Shown in pieces: positions 7,123 to 14,889 of a stretch of 42,345 bases of DNA. A program made the translations under genes and the position numbers. The number at the start of each line of letters is the position of its first letter. The first letter of the stretch is position 1. The notes below the pieces were generated by a model, which had not been told where the DNA came from, did no database searches, and was given only the letters and a program-made list of their open reading frames with translations. The DNA comes from Byssovorax sp. (lineage in GTDB: Bacteria; Myxococcota_A; Polyangia; Polyangiales; Polyangiaceae): the NCBI GenBank assembly GCA_025362495.1, contig JANYGI010000008.1, positions 1 through 42,345 of the forward strand, given 5' to 3'.

Positions 7123-9221
7123 TCCACTCCGATTTCCAGCGTCGTCGCGGTGAACAGGCCCCAGCGATCGAAGACGTAAATGTGATCGAGGAACTGCGTG
7201 TAGACGCCATCGATCTGGACGTTGATCGCGAAGATGTCGCTCAGCGCGAGGTGGGCGCCGCCGCCGACGGTGACGCCGAAGAGCGGGCCGAGCTCGCGAT
7301 CGCCGGCGCGGTACTTCGGCAGCGTCCAGCCGTCGCTCGTCTCCGTGGCGACATAGGCGCGCTGCCAGAAGTCGACCGGCCCCTGGATGTTGAAGCGCGC
7401 GTGCGGCCCGACGCGCACGGACTTCGACAGATCGAGGAGGTAACGCAGATCCGTGGTGCTGGCCTTGAGGCCCCAGGAGTCGATGTAGACGCGCTCGTCG
7501 GCGCGGAGCGTGGACGCCTCGAAGCGGTGCGCCCAGCGGCCGAGGAGTGCGAAGCGCTGGCGGTTGTCGGGGAGCTGCTCGAACGGCGCCGGCGCGAGGC
7601 GCACGCTGCCGACGAGGGCCGGCGTGGCGCCGCGCGGGATCTGCGGGGCGATGACGTCGCTGAACATCGGGATGTGCCGGTAGGGCTTCGAGGTGTCGCC
7701 CATCTCGAGCTCGGCCGTGGCGCCGATGACGACGAGCGTCGTCGGGCTCTGCACGATCGACGCGCCAGCGTCGATCGTGTGCGTGAGGATGCTGCGGGAG
7801 AACACGTCGTACGGCGTGTGCCCGCGGCCGAGCGTGTCGAAGCTCAGGTGGTACGAGAGCGTCGGCGTGACCTGCTTGTTGACGAGGTCGGCGCTGACCG
7901 AGGCGCCGACGGTGCGCGCGAAGTAGTCCGGCTCGATCGAGACGCCGCCGTCGAGGCCGACGCGCGCGGGCCCGACCTTCACTTCGGCCGAGAGCGTGCC
8001 GGCGTTGCGGACCTCGTCGAAGCGCCGCGTCGCGGTGGCGACGATGTCCGGCGAGGCGTTGGAGACGACGTCGACGGTATAGCTGCCGCCGACGCGCCAG
8101 CCCGCGGTGGGGTTCTCGGCCGAGAGGAACAGCGTCGGCGAGAAGACGTCGACCTCGCTGGTGTCGTTGTACGACGCGACCTCGAGCCCGCCGCGGATCG
8201 TGAGGCCGCGGCCCTTGCCGCCGGTCTCGATGCAGGTGTTCACGTCCGACGGCGTGCGCGCGTTCAAAATGCACTGCAAAACGGCGCTGTTGTTCGACTT
8301 GTCGTCGGTGGCGTTGACGGTGATCCGCTCGCCGCGATCGAACGACTCGGTCGACTTGAACGTGTACGGGTACGGGCCCTTCTTGCCGCCTACCTCGATC
8401 GTCGCCTTGCCCGGGTTGTGCGGGATCGGCTTGTCGGCCTTGTCTCTCGGGACGACGACGCCGTCGATCTTGATCTCGACGTTGTCGATGGTCTTCGGCA
8501 CGACGACGACGATGGTGGGCGTGTCGTTGCCGAGGCGCGTGAGGAGCTCGTCGGCCTTCTTCTTGACGTCGCCGTTGATCTCTTCCTCGGCGTATTTCTG
8601 CGCGAGCTTGGCGTCGCCCGAGGCCTCGAGGATCAGACCGCCGGTGTCCTCGCACTGCGCGAGCACGAGCTTCGCCGAGGCGAACTCGCTCTCGGCCATC
8701 GCCGCGATCGTGCCCATGCAATCGCTCCAGTTCTTCTGGGCGAGCTGTGATTGCGCCGCGGCGAGGGCGTCGAGCTGCGGCTTCGTGGGGCCGGCCTTGG
8801 TCGGCGTGGGGCCGCTGCCGGCCTTCTTCACGTTGGCCCTGGCTTCGGCGAAGATCTTGTTCAGATCCTTGGTCATGAACTGCCGATCGGGCGCGACCTT
8901 CGGGTCCTCTCGGACGGCGTTCTCGAACGAGAGGCGGGCCTTGCCGAGGTCCTTCAGGCCGGCGCCCTGCACGATGCCGATCGTCACGAGGAGCTGGGCG
9001 CGCGAGCTGCCTTCGCAAGCGGCGCCGCCGCAGGCCTTGAGCGCGTCCTCGAGCTTCTTCAACGCGCCTTCGTTCTTGCCCTCGACGAAGTCGTTGAGCG
9101 ACTCGGCCACGGCGACGAGCGCGTCGGTGTCCTTGTCACCGGCCGCCGCGAGCGCGGGCGACAGGGCGAGCGCCGCCGCGAGGACCGCGACAAAACGCTT
9201 CAATTCTCGGGGGCGCCGCAT
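7119..9221 (-). CDS. Outer-membrane beta-barrel protein with helical N-terminal domain, DUF3570-like
   Basis: About 700 aa. A signal peptide (LAAALALSPALAAAG) is followed by an alpha-helical TPR-like region (about 28-215), a short beta domain with a Val-rich strand (TIVVVVPKTIDNVEIKIDG), and a C-terminal region (about 300-700) of alternating polar/apolar strands ending in an aromatic-rich LFTATTLEIGVE, as in outer-membrane barrels. The stretch VDVVSNASPDIVATATRRFDEVR is close to the DUF3570 signature. DUF3570 barrels are known beside thioredoxin/ApbE/DUF4266 genes; the partners here are Cys-His lipoproteins instead. ATG at 9221 was chosen (GGAG 8 bases upstream); a GTG at 9230 is the alternative. 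It overlaps the upstream gene by 22 bases, so coupling is likely. Export or electron-conduit function is inference. Confidence 0.8.
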   Translation of the reverse strand: MRRPRELKRFVAVLAAALALSPALAAAGDKDTDALVAVAESLNDFVEGKNEGALKKLEDALKACGGAACEGSSRAQLLVTIGIVQGAGLKDLGKARLSFENAVREDPKVAPDRQFMTKDLNKIFAEARANVKKAGSGPTPTKAGPTKPQLDALAAAQSQLAQKNWSDCMGTIAAMAESEFASAKLVLAQCEDTGGLILEASGDAKLAQKYAEEEINGDVKKKADELLTRLGNDTPTIVVVVPKTIDNVEIKIDGVVVPRDKADKPIPHNPGKATIEVGGKKGPYPYTFKSTESFDRGERITVNATDDKSNNSAVLQCILNARTPSDVNTCIETGGKGRGLTIRGGLEVASYNDTSEVDVFSPTLFLSAENPTAGWRVGGSYTVDVVSNASPDIVATATRRFDEVRNAGTLSAEVKVGPARVGLDGGVSIEPDYFARTVGASVSADLVNKQVTPTLSYHLSFDTLGRGHTPYDVFSRSILTHTIDAGASIVQSPTTLVVIGATAELEMGDTSKPYRHIPMFSDVIAPQIPRGATPALVGSVRLAPAPFEQLPDNRQRFALLGRWAHRFEASTLRADERVYIDSWGLKASTTDLRYLLDLSKSVRVGPHARFNIQGPVDFWQRAYVATETSDGWTLPKYRAGDRELGPLFGVTVGGGAHLALSDIFAINVQIDGVYTQFLDHIYVFDRWGLFTATTLEIGVE

Positions 9222-9748
9222 GCGATCCACTCCGCGAGGGTGTCGAGCTGCTTCTTCGTCAGCTTCGTCGCAGCGGAGCCGAAGGGCATCGCCGTCCCGC
9301 AGGCGCCGTAGGGGTTGTCAGCGTCCGAGATCGCCGTGTTGCAGAGCAGCCGCGAGTCCGTCGCGTCGCAGGGCGCGATGTACGCGCCCGCCGGCCCGGG
9401 CGACTTCTTGAGCTGGTAGTTGATGAACTCGGTGTAGGCGCCGTGCGAGTCGCCGGGCTTGAGGATCATGTCGCCCTGCGGGGTGTCGCCGCCGTGGCAG
9501 AGCGCCGCGCCGGTGCAGCCCGCGGGGCCGTCGATGATCGCCGTGAAGATGTCCTTCTTGAAGCTCACCTTGCACGTGGCGGCGACGGTGCACATGCCGC
9601 CCGACGTGGCGCCGCTCGACGGGATCGGGCCCGCGTCGGGGAGGCCGAACTTGATCGACTCCTCCGACGCGCACGAGGCGATCGTCACCGTGAGCGCGAC
9701 GAGGCCGACGAGCGCGGTGGCGCGGGCCGCCACATGTTCAAGCGTCAT
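9200..9748 (-). CDS. Cys-His motif lipoprotein, first gene of the barrel operon
   Basis: 182-aa predicted lipoprotein (VTIASC, lipid Cys26). The core begins FKKDIFTAI, contains CTGAALCHGG and ends with LTKKQLDTLAEWIACGAP. This order (an xxDIxxxI helix, a Cys...Cys-His-Gly turn, and a closing W-I-x-x-G-A-P helix) is that of planctomycete/myxobacterial cytochrome c-like lipoproteins. The spacing is CX5CH, not CXXCH, so covalent heme is uncertain. More cysteines (MCTVAATC, APCDAT, LLCNTA, YGACG) suggest disulfides. It leads the operon; a promoter candidate overlaps the accC stop codon. It is related in style, not obviously by sequence, to the two lipoproteins at the operon's far end. Confidence 0.78.
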   Translation of the reverse strand: MTLEHVAARATALVGLVALTVTIASCASEESIKFGLPDAGPIPSSGATSGGMCTVAATCKVSFKKDIFTAIIDGPAGCTGAALCHGGDTPQGDMILKPGDSHGAYTEFINYQLKKSPGPAGAYIAPCDATDSRLLCNTAISDADNPYGACGTAMPFGSAATKLTKKQLDTLAEWIACGAPEN

Positions 9749-9787
9749 CTGGCTTCGTCGCCTGGGGTTCGATCATCGGAGCCGCTC

Positions 9788-9815
9788 ATCCTAGGAGGAA
9801 GCGCCCGCCGTTAAA
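9788..9815 (-). promoter_or_regulatory. Putative promoter of the lipoprotein/barrel operon, overlapping the accC stop
   Basis: On the - strand TTTAAC (9815-9810) is followed by a 16-base spacer and TAGGAT (9793-9788). The -35 hexamer overlaps the TAA stop of accC (9813-9811). Transcription would start near 9781, about 33 bases before the ATG at 9748. Read-through from accC is also possible. Confidence 0.4.
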
Positions 9816-11157
9816 AGCCCTTCGCCACGAGCCGCTCGATGGTGCGCGTCGACATCCGACCCGAGAGCACCTCGGGGTCTTGCAACAAGGCCTGGTGCAG
9901 CGGGATGTTGGTGCGGATGCCGCCGATGATGAACTCTTCGAGCGCGCACCGCATCTTGGCGATGGCCTCGGCGCGGTTCGCTCCGTGCGTTATCACCTTG
10001 GCGATGAGCGCGTCGTAGCAGCTCGGCACGCGCCAGCCGCCGTAGACGCCGCTGTCGACGCGGACGCCGCCGCCGCCGGGCGCGTGGTACTCGGTGATCA
10101 GGCCCGGCCACGGCGCGAACGAGCGCGGATCCTCGGCGTTGATCCGGCACTCGATCGAGTGGCCGCGGAAGCTCCACGGGCGCGTGTCGGGGAGGCTGAG
10201 CTTCTCGCCCGCGGCGGCGCGGATCTGCTGCTCGACGAGATCGACGCCGGTGACCATCTCCGTCACGGGGTGCTCGACCTGGACGCGAGTGTTCATCTCC
10301 ATGAAATAGAGGATCCCCTTCTCGTCCATGAGGAACTCGAGCGTGCCGAGCGTGGTGTAGCCCGTCTCGCGCACGGCGCGGCGGATGACCTCGCCGAGGT
10401 GCGCGCGCTGCTCGTCGTTCATCGAGGGGCTGGGCGACTCTTCGATCACCTTCTGGTGACGGCGCTGGAGCGAGCACTCGCGCTCGCCCAGAGTCCACAC
10501 GCCGCCGTGCTGATCGGCGAGGACCTGGAACTCGATGTGCTTCGGCTCCTCGATGAAGCGCTCGAGGTAGACGTCGGGGTTCTTGAAGCCCGTCATTGCC
10601 TCGTGGCTCGCCGTCTCGTAGGCGCGCGCGACGTCCTCGGCCTGGCGGACGATGCGCATCCCGCGCCCGCCGCCGCCGCCCGAGGCCTTGAGGATGATCG
10701 GGAAGCCGACAGCCTGCGCTTGCTCGGTCGCGTCCTTGCCGTCGGCGAGGACGCCGGTGCCGGGGAGGAGCGGCAGGCCGTACGTCTTCGCGACCGCGCG
10801 CGAAGAGACCTTGTCGCCCCAGAGGCGCATCGCCTCGGGCGTGGGGCCGATGAACGAGAGGCGACACTTCTTGCACACCTCGGCGAACTTCGCGTTCTCG
10901 GAGAGGAAGCCGTAGCCCGGGTGGATCGCGTCGGCGCCGGTGATCTCGGCCGCGGCGATGATTTGCGGGATGTTGAGGTAGCTCTTGGCGGCGTCGGCGG
11001 GGCCGATGCACACGGCCTCGTCGGCGAAGCGCACGTGGAGCGCGCCGGCGTCGACCTCCGAATGGATCGCGACCGATTTGATCCCGAGCAGCCGACACGC
11101 GCGGATGACGCGCATGGCGATCTCGCCCCGGTTGGCGATGAGGACCTTGCTGAACAA
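9811..11157 (-). CDS. accC: Biotin carboxylase subunit of acetyl-CoA carboxylase
   Basis: 448-aa cytoplasmic enzyme that carboxylates the biotin on AccB using ATP and bicarbonate, the first half-reaction of malonyl-CoA synthesis. The N-terminal biotin-carboxylase domain starts MFSKVLIANRGEIAMRV; the ATP-grasp domain has the Gly-rich loop KASGGGGGRGMR; catalytic and binding segments IEFQVLAD, EHPVTEMVTGVDLVE and the C-terminal GHSIECRINAED are all present. Length is exactly that of stand-alone AccC. It follows accB by 7 bases, so the pair is one unit. The carboxyltransferase subunits are not in this window. Confidence 0.97.
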   Translation of the reverse strand: MFSKVLIANRGEIAMRVIRACRLLGIKSVAIHSEVDAGALHVRFADEAVCIGPADAAKSYLNIPQIIAAAEITGADAIHPGYGFLSENAKFAEVCKKCRLSFIGPTPEAMRLWGDKVSSRAVAKTYGLPLLPGTGVLADGKDATEQAQAVGFPIILKASGGGGGRGMRIVRQAEDVARAYETASHEAMTGFKNPDVYLERFIEEPKHIEFQVLADQHGGVWTLGERECSLQRRHQKVIEESPSPSMNDEQRAHLGEVIRRAVRETGYTTLGTLEFLMDEKGILYFMEMNTRVQVEHPVTEMVTGVDLVEQQIRAAAGEKLSLPDTRPWSFRGHSIECRINAEDPRSFAPWPGLITEYHAPGGGGVRVDSGVYGGWRVPSCYDALIAKVITHGANRAEAIAKMRCALEEFIIGGIRTNIPLHQALLQDPEVLSGRMSTRTIERLVAKGF

Positions 11158-11164
11158 GGGGAGC

Positions 11165-11623
11165 TCAGGCCTTCCGGACTTTGAAGAGCTTTTGCCCGAA
11201 CTCGACCGATTTGCCGTTCTCGGCGAGGATCTCGACGATCGTCCCGGCGCAGTCGGCCTCGATCTCGTTCATGAGCTTCATCGCTTCCACGATGCAGAGC
11301 GCCTGCCCTTCGCGGACGACGCTGCCCGGCTCGACGAACGACGGGGCGTCCGGCGAGGGCGATCGGTAGAAGGTACCGACGAAGGGCGAGGTGACGAACA
11401 CCACGCTCGCGTCGTCGACGACGAGGGGTGCCGCGGGGGACGCCGCGGCCGACGCGGCCGCGAGGGGCGCCGGGGCGACAGCGAAATGCGCCGGAGCCGA
11501 GGAGACGACGCCGCCGCGCACGAGGCGCAGACGCATTTTGTCGTCTTCGAGCTCGAACTCGGACACGTTGCGCTTTTCGAGGATGCGGAGGAGCCGCCGG
11601 AGATCGTTGAGGTCGAGGTTCAT
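11165..11623 (-). CDS. accB: Biotin carboxyl carrier protein of acetyl-CoA carboxylase
   Basis: 152-aa carrier protein. The N-terminal helix ([21 protein letters not shown]) is the typical BCCP dimer/docking region. An Ala/Pro-rich linker (about 42-68) precedes the biotinyl domain (about 74-152), with the biotinylation motif EAMKLMNEI and acceptor Lys116. The usual BCCP thumb region is present ([22 protein letters not shown]). It is followed at once by accC. The usual efp gene between aroQ and accB is absent: 102 non-coding bases separate accB from aroQ upstream. Confidence 0.96.
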   Translation of the reverse strand: MNLDLNDLRRLLRILEKRNVSEFELEDDKMRLRLVRGGVVSSAPAHFAVAPAPLAAASAAASPAAPLVVDDASVVFVTSPFVGTFYRSPSPDAPSFVEPGSVVREGQALCIVEAMKLMNEIEADCAGTIVEILAENGKSVEFGQKLFKVRKA

Positions 11624-11725
11624 GGTCGTCGAGCCCCGAAGGGCGGCTCGCTTTCTACCGAAGGGGATGGAAAGAAGGAAGCCTCATCGCCCTGCCGCAG
11701 CGCGTTCGCGCGGAGACGCGGCGCT

Positions 11726-12193
11726 TCAAGGGTGCGACGCCGGCTTCGCAGCGGCGCGTAAATGTCCGACCAGACCCGCGAGGCCGAGCACGTACGAGGC
11801 CGGGCCGAAGCCCGCGACGCGTCCGAGGCACGCCGGGGCGATGCGCGAGCGCCGCCGGAACGGCTCGCGCGCGTCGGGGTTCGAAAGATGAACCTCGATC
11901 GTAGGCGCCGAGCCGGCCTTGATCGCGTCGTACAGCGCGATCGACGTGTGCGTATACGCGCCCGCGTTGAGCACCACGCCCGCGAAGCCGTCGTCGCCCG
12001 CGCGGCCGATCCACGTCACGAGGTCGCCCTCGTGATTCGACTGGCGGCACTCGACGTCGACGCCCTCACGGCGCGCCGCCTCTTCGACGAGGCGGTGGAC
12101 GTCGGCGAGCGTCGCCGTGCCGTAAATCGCAGGCTCGCGCGTGCCCAGGCGGTCGAGGTTCGGCCCCGAGAGCACGAGGACGCGCAGGCCCAC
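11726..12193 (-). CDS. aroQ: Type II 3-dehydroquinate dehydratase
   Basis: 155 aa, third step of the shikimate pathway (3-dehydroquinate to 3-dehydroshikimate). All type II hallmarks are visible: GPNLDRLGTREP with Asn12, the lid-loop Tyr24, QSNHEGDLVTWI, NAGAYTHTSIAL with Asn76 and His82, and VHLSN with His102. Length fits the dodecameric enzyme (about 145-160 aa). It is encoded 8 bases after the roadblock protein and so probably shares its transcript. Confidence 0.96.
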   Translation of the reverse strand: MGLRVLVLSGPNLDRLGTREPAIYGTATLADVHRLVEEAARREGVDVECRQSNHEGDLVTWIGRAGDDGFAGVVLNAGAYTHTSIALYDAIKAGSAPTIEVHLSNPDAREPFRRRSRIAPACLGRVAGFGPASYVLGLAGLVGHLRAAAKPASHP

Positions 12194-12201
12194 GGCGAGG
12201 C

Positions 12202-12561
12202 CTACGTGAGCTCCTTGAGCAGCGTCGGCACGCGGGTGCGGAGCATGTACCTCGCCTTCCCGAGGTTGGCGCCCGGCGCCATCGAGAACGCGACGAAGTA
12301 CGTGTCGTTCACCACGCGGATGAGCGTCGTCATCTTCTCGGCCTGGATGGCGACCTCGGCGGTCTCACCGGCTTCGAGCATCTGCGCGGCGCGCTGGATC
12401 GACTTCAGCACGACGCTGAACTCGGCGCCGATGGTGGTGATGTCGAAGACGGCACCCGGCTTCGAGTAGCTGTCCACAGCGATCCCTTCGAAGTCCATCA
12501 GCAGGGTCGCGATGCCCCCTTCGGTACCCTCGACGACTTCTTTGAGCACGGCCTGGAACAT
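12202..12561 (-). CDS. Roadblock/LC7 domain protein (MglB-like fold)
   Basis: 119 aa forming a single roadblock/LC7 domain: N-terminal helix (MFQAVLKEVVEGTEG), hydrophobic strands (GIATLLMDFEGIAVDSY), central helix (EFSVVLKSIQRAAQMLE), and a final beta-meander/helix (TTLIRVVNDTYFVAFSMAP, NLGKARYMLR). Bacterial members regulate small Ras-like GTPases, as MglB does for MglA in polarity and gliding. It is shorter than MglB and no GTPase gene is adjacent, so it is not called mglB. On the - strand TAGTCT at 12575-12570 lies 8 bases before the ATG with no Shine-Dalgarno sequence, so the mRNA may be leaderless. Confidence 0.88.
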   Translation of the reverse strand: MFQAVLKEVVEGTEGGIATLLMDFEGIAVDSYSKPGAVFDITTIGAEFSVVLKSIQRAAQMLEAGETAEVAIQAEKMTTLIRVVNDTYFVAFSMAPGANLGKARYMLRTRVPTLLKELT

Positions 12562-12853
12562 GGCTAGGCAGACTAACCAACCCTGGCGGAATCGAGAAAG
12601 AAAATCTCCGCGGCGCGCAAGTCGCGCTTTTAACCCTCTTGCTTCCTGCGTGCAGCCGGTCCATTCCCGCCCCTACGGGCCCGCCCCAAAGCACGCCTTG
12701 ACCCTCGTCCCGACGAGCGGCTAACGTGCGCCTTGCTTTGCCCGTCCGCCCTCTGGCCGCTCTGCGGCTCGGAAGGCGGGCGGCCCAAATCCACGGCATA
12801 AAAAGGACGGCCCAACCATCATGCGCGCACGAGCCGGGGATCCTCCCCGCACG
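12562..12853. other. Divergent intergenic region between the roadblock and aconitase-like genes
   Basis: 292 bases with no gene. The left edge holds the TAGTCT -10-like hexamer of the roadblock gene (12575-12570, - strand). On the right, an in-frame ATG at 12821 is a possible earlier start for the aconitase-like gene. No operator or strong hairpin was recognised. Confidence 0.4.
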
Positions 12854-14728
12854 ATGCCCCAGAAGATTCTCGCTGGACGCGCCTCGGATCCGCAGCTCCG
12901 CGGGGACGTCGTTCTGGTGAAGGTCGATCAGGTGATCCTCTCGCGAGCGCCCTCCCGCGCGCTCGCCGAGGCCCTGGCCGCGGGAATGAAGAAGACCTCG
13001 GTCGAGGCCGCCGTCGCTTACGACGGGACGTGCATCACCGACGGAGCCTCGCTCATCGACGTGGACGAGGGCGGACATGCCTCGGTCTCGCCCGAGCTGC
13101 CCGCTCACAACGTGCCGATCGCTCGGCCCGGGATCGGCTTCCCCGGCCCCGTGCACCTCGAGCGGTTCGCCGCGCCGGCGCGCCTCGCGCTGACGGACGA
13201 TCCGCGCCTCGCGACGGTCGGCGGCATCGGCATGCTGTCGCTCGTCGTGTCCGCCGCGCAGCTCGGCCAGGCGCTCGCCACCGGCACCGCGTGGGTGCGC
13301 CCGCCTCGCAGCGTGCAAATCCACCTGTCCGGCCGCGTGCGCCCGTTCGTGTGCGCGCGCGACGTGGCGCTCGAGCTGCTCCGCAAGAACCTCGACGAGA
13401 TCGTTCGCCGCATCGAGGAAGAGCATCACGCTCCCGTCGTGCTCGAGTTCGCGGGGCCGAGCGCGCGGCTGCTCTCGGTCTCCGAGCGCGCCGTGCTCTG
13501 CGGCATCGCGCCGCAGGTCGGCGCGGCCGCGGCGCTCTTCGTGAGCGACGAAAAGACGGAGGTGTTCCTCCGCGATCAGCGGCGTTCCAAGGCCCATCGC
13601 GCCCTCGTCCCCGATCCCGGCGCGCCCTGCGAAGAGGTCGTGTCCATCGATCTCGCCGCGGTCGATCCGCTGCTCATGGACGAGCTCGGCGTCGTGCGCC
13701 CGGTGCGCGATCTCGCCGGCAAGCCGGTGAGCCAGGTCGTCCTCGGCGGCGACTCCGGCGTCACGCTCCGCGACATGCTCGCCGCGGCGATGCTGCTGAA
13801 GTCGAAGCGCGTGCCGTCGCGGCTCGATCTGCTGGTGGCGCCGCCGTCGCGCCAGGTGCTCGAGGTGCTCGCGCAGTCGGGCGCGCTCGTCGATCTCGTC
13901 GCCACCGGCGCGCGGATCCTCGAGCCCGATCGCCGGATCATCGGCGCTGAAATCTACCCGCCGCCTCCGGGTGGGATCTCGATGCGCACGGCCGATCCCG
14001 AGCCGCGCGTGAAGGGTACGCCGGGCTTCGTCGTGGCCTCGGCCGAGACGCTCGCCTACGCCGTGGCGACGGGCGTCGTCGGCGATCCGCGCTCGTTCAA
14101 GCGGCCGGTGCGCGTCACCGTGCCGCGCGCGCTGCCCACGGACGACGTGCTCATCCTTCGCGACAAGAAGGGCGAGCAGGTCAGCGCGAAGAAGCCGCCG
14201 CTGCTGCCCACGGCTCAGCCGTGGAAGGCCGCGACGACCCTCGATCTCCACGAAGGCCTCCCCGCGGGCGGCCTCGGGGCCCTCGCGCGCTCGGCCACCG
14301 CCGGCCGCGCTCGCGCCGCCGTGGCGCCCTCGACGGGCGGCATCCCGGCGCCACCGCCGAGCAACGCGGCCGAGCCCACCGCCGGCCTCGCGCTGGTGCT
14401 CACCACGCTCGACGAGGTCCGATCGGTCGTGCAAAACGCCACCGAGATGCCCTCGCTGCGCGCGGTGCTCGCGCCGTTCATCCCGAGCAGCGCCGTCGCC
14501 ACGCTCGCGAGCGAAGGCATCGCGGCCTTCTCGATCGACGCCGCGGGCCTCGAGGCCCTCAAGGGCGAGAAGATCCTCGCCCTGCCCGCCCCGGCAAAAT
14601 GGGCCGACACCGTCCTCGCCACCGCGGGGAAAGCGAAGGTCGATCTGACGTGGCTCGCCATCGGCGCCGAGCGCACGTGGACGCACGCAGGGACGTCACG
14701 CGCTCCTGCCAAGGCTTCTGCTCGCTGA
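12854..14728 (+). CDS. Aconitase-family protein lacking all Fe-S ligand cysteines (predicted pseudoenzyme)
   Basis: 624 aa, co-linear with the short (about 640-aa) bacterial aconitases. Conserved scaffolding includes QKILAGR, VHLERF (100-104), GGIGML, LSGRVRPFVCARDVALELL, FAGPSARLLSVSERAVLC, APPSRQVLEVLAQSGALVDL, TGARILE, and a swivel-like C-terminus with AVLAP and LEALKGEKILAL. Each catalytic block is changed: the GSCTNS cluster-ligand motif reads GGDSGV (298-303); the ACGPC motif after GARILE reads PDRRI; GNGICHQVHLERF is GIGFPGPVHLERF; SDSHTPTGG reads TDDPRLATVGG; the SSREH segment before ALAP is gone. With none of the three cluster cysteines it cannot be a normal aconitase. The frame is long and intact, so it is retained. 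An RNA-binding (IRP-like) or structural role is speculation. ATG at 12821 is an alternative start. Confidence 0.82.
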   Translation: MPQKILAGRASDPQLRGDVVLVKVDQVILSRAPSRALAEALAAGMKKTSVEAAVAYDGTCITDGASLIDVDEGGHASVSPELPAHNVPIARPGIGFPGPVHLERFAAPARLALTDDPRLATVGGIGMLSLVVSAAQLGQALATGTAWVRPPRSVQIHLSGRVRPFVCARDVALELLRKNLDEIVRRIEEEHHAPVVLEFAGPSARLLSVSERAVLCGIAPQVGAAAALFVSDEKTEVFLRDQRRSKAHRALVPDPGAPCEEVVSIDLAAVDPLLMDELGVVRPVRDLAGKPVSQVVLGGDSGVTLRDMLAAAMLLKSKRVPSRLDLLVAPPSRQVLEVLAQSGALVDLVATGARILEPDRRIIGAEIYPPPPGGISMRTADPEPRVKGTPGFVVASAETLAYAVATGVVGDPRSFKRPVRVTVPRALPTDDVLILRDKKGEQVSAKKPPLLPTAQPWKAATTLDLHEGLPAGGLGALARSATAGRARAAVAPSTGGIPAPPPSNAAEPTAGLALVLTTLDEVRSVVQNATEMPSLRAVLAPFIPSSAVATLASEGIAAFSIDAAGLEALKGEKILALPAPAKWADTVLATAGKAKVDLTWLAIGAERTWTHAGTSRAPAKASAR

Positions 14729-14755
14729 AGCAGGCGCGATTGAAGATCAGAATTT

Positions 14756-14858
14756 AACGCGGAGACGCAGAGGCGCAAAAAGGCGCGGAGGAGATCCGGA
14801 GTTTTTTGACTCCGGATCTTTTTTTTGCGTCTCCGCGCCTCTGCGTCTTTGCGTTGAA
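14756..14858. repeat. Long imperfect inverted repeat (REP-like) enclosing a terminator
   Basis: The left arm (aacgcggagacgcagaggcg) and the right arm (gcctctgcgtctttgcgtt) are near complements, with a perfect inner hairpin between them. The whole can fold into one extended stem across the gap between two convergent genes. A related single arm occurs at 191-228, so this is a dispersed element, not a unique terminator. Similar CTCTGCG-type extragenic repeats are, to my recollection, scattered in many bacterial genomes. Confidence 0.75.
14792..14826 (+). terminator. Intrinsic terminator (bidirectional)
   Basis: A perfect 11-bp stem, AGATCCGGAGT (14792-14802) with ACTCCGGATCT (14809-14819), closes a 6-base TTTTTG loop and runs into eight T residues (14819-14826). 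It ends the aconitase-like gene on the + strand. On the other strand the outer repeat arms supply an A-rich/T-rich flank, so it can also serve the DUF4139 gene, whose stop is at 14890. Confidence 0.88.
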
Positions 14859-14889
14859 TCTCCGATCTTTTCCGGCGTTCGCGAAGCGC

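Noticed and set aside
12365-14686. Very long open frame (over 770 codons) on the - strand opposite the aconitase-like gene
   Set aside because: High-GC coding DNA leaves the opposite strand open; the translation is rich in Arg/Gly/His with no fold, and the + strand gene has clear homology and a terminator.
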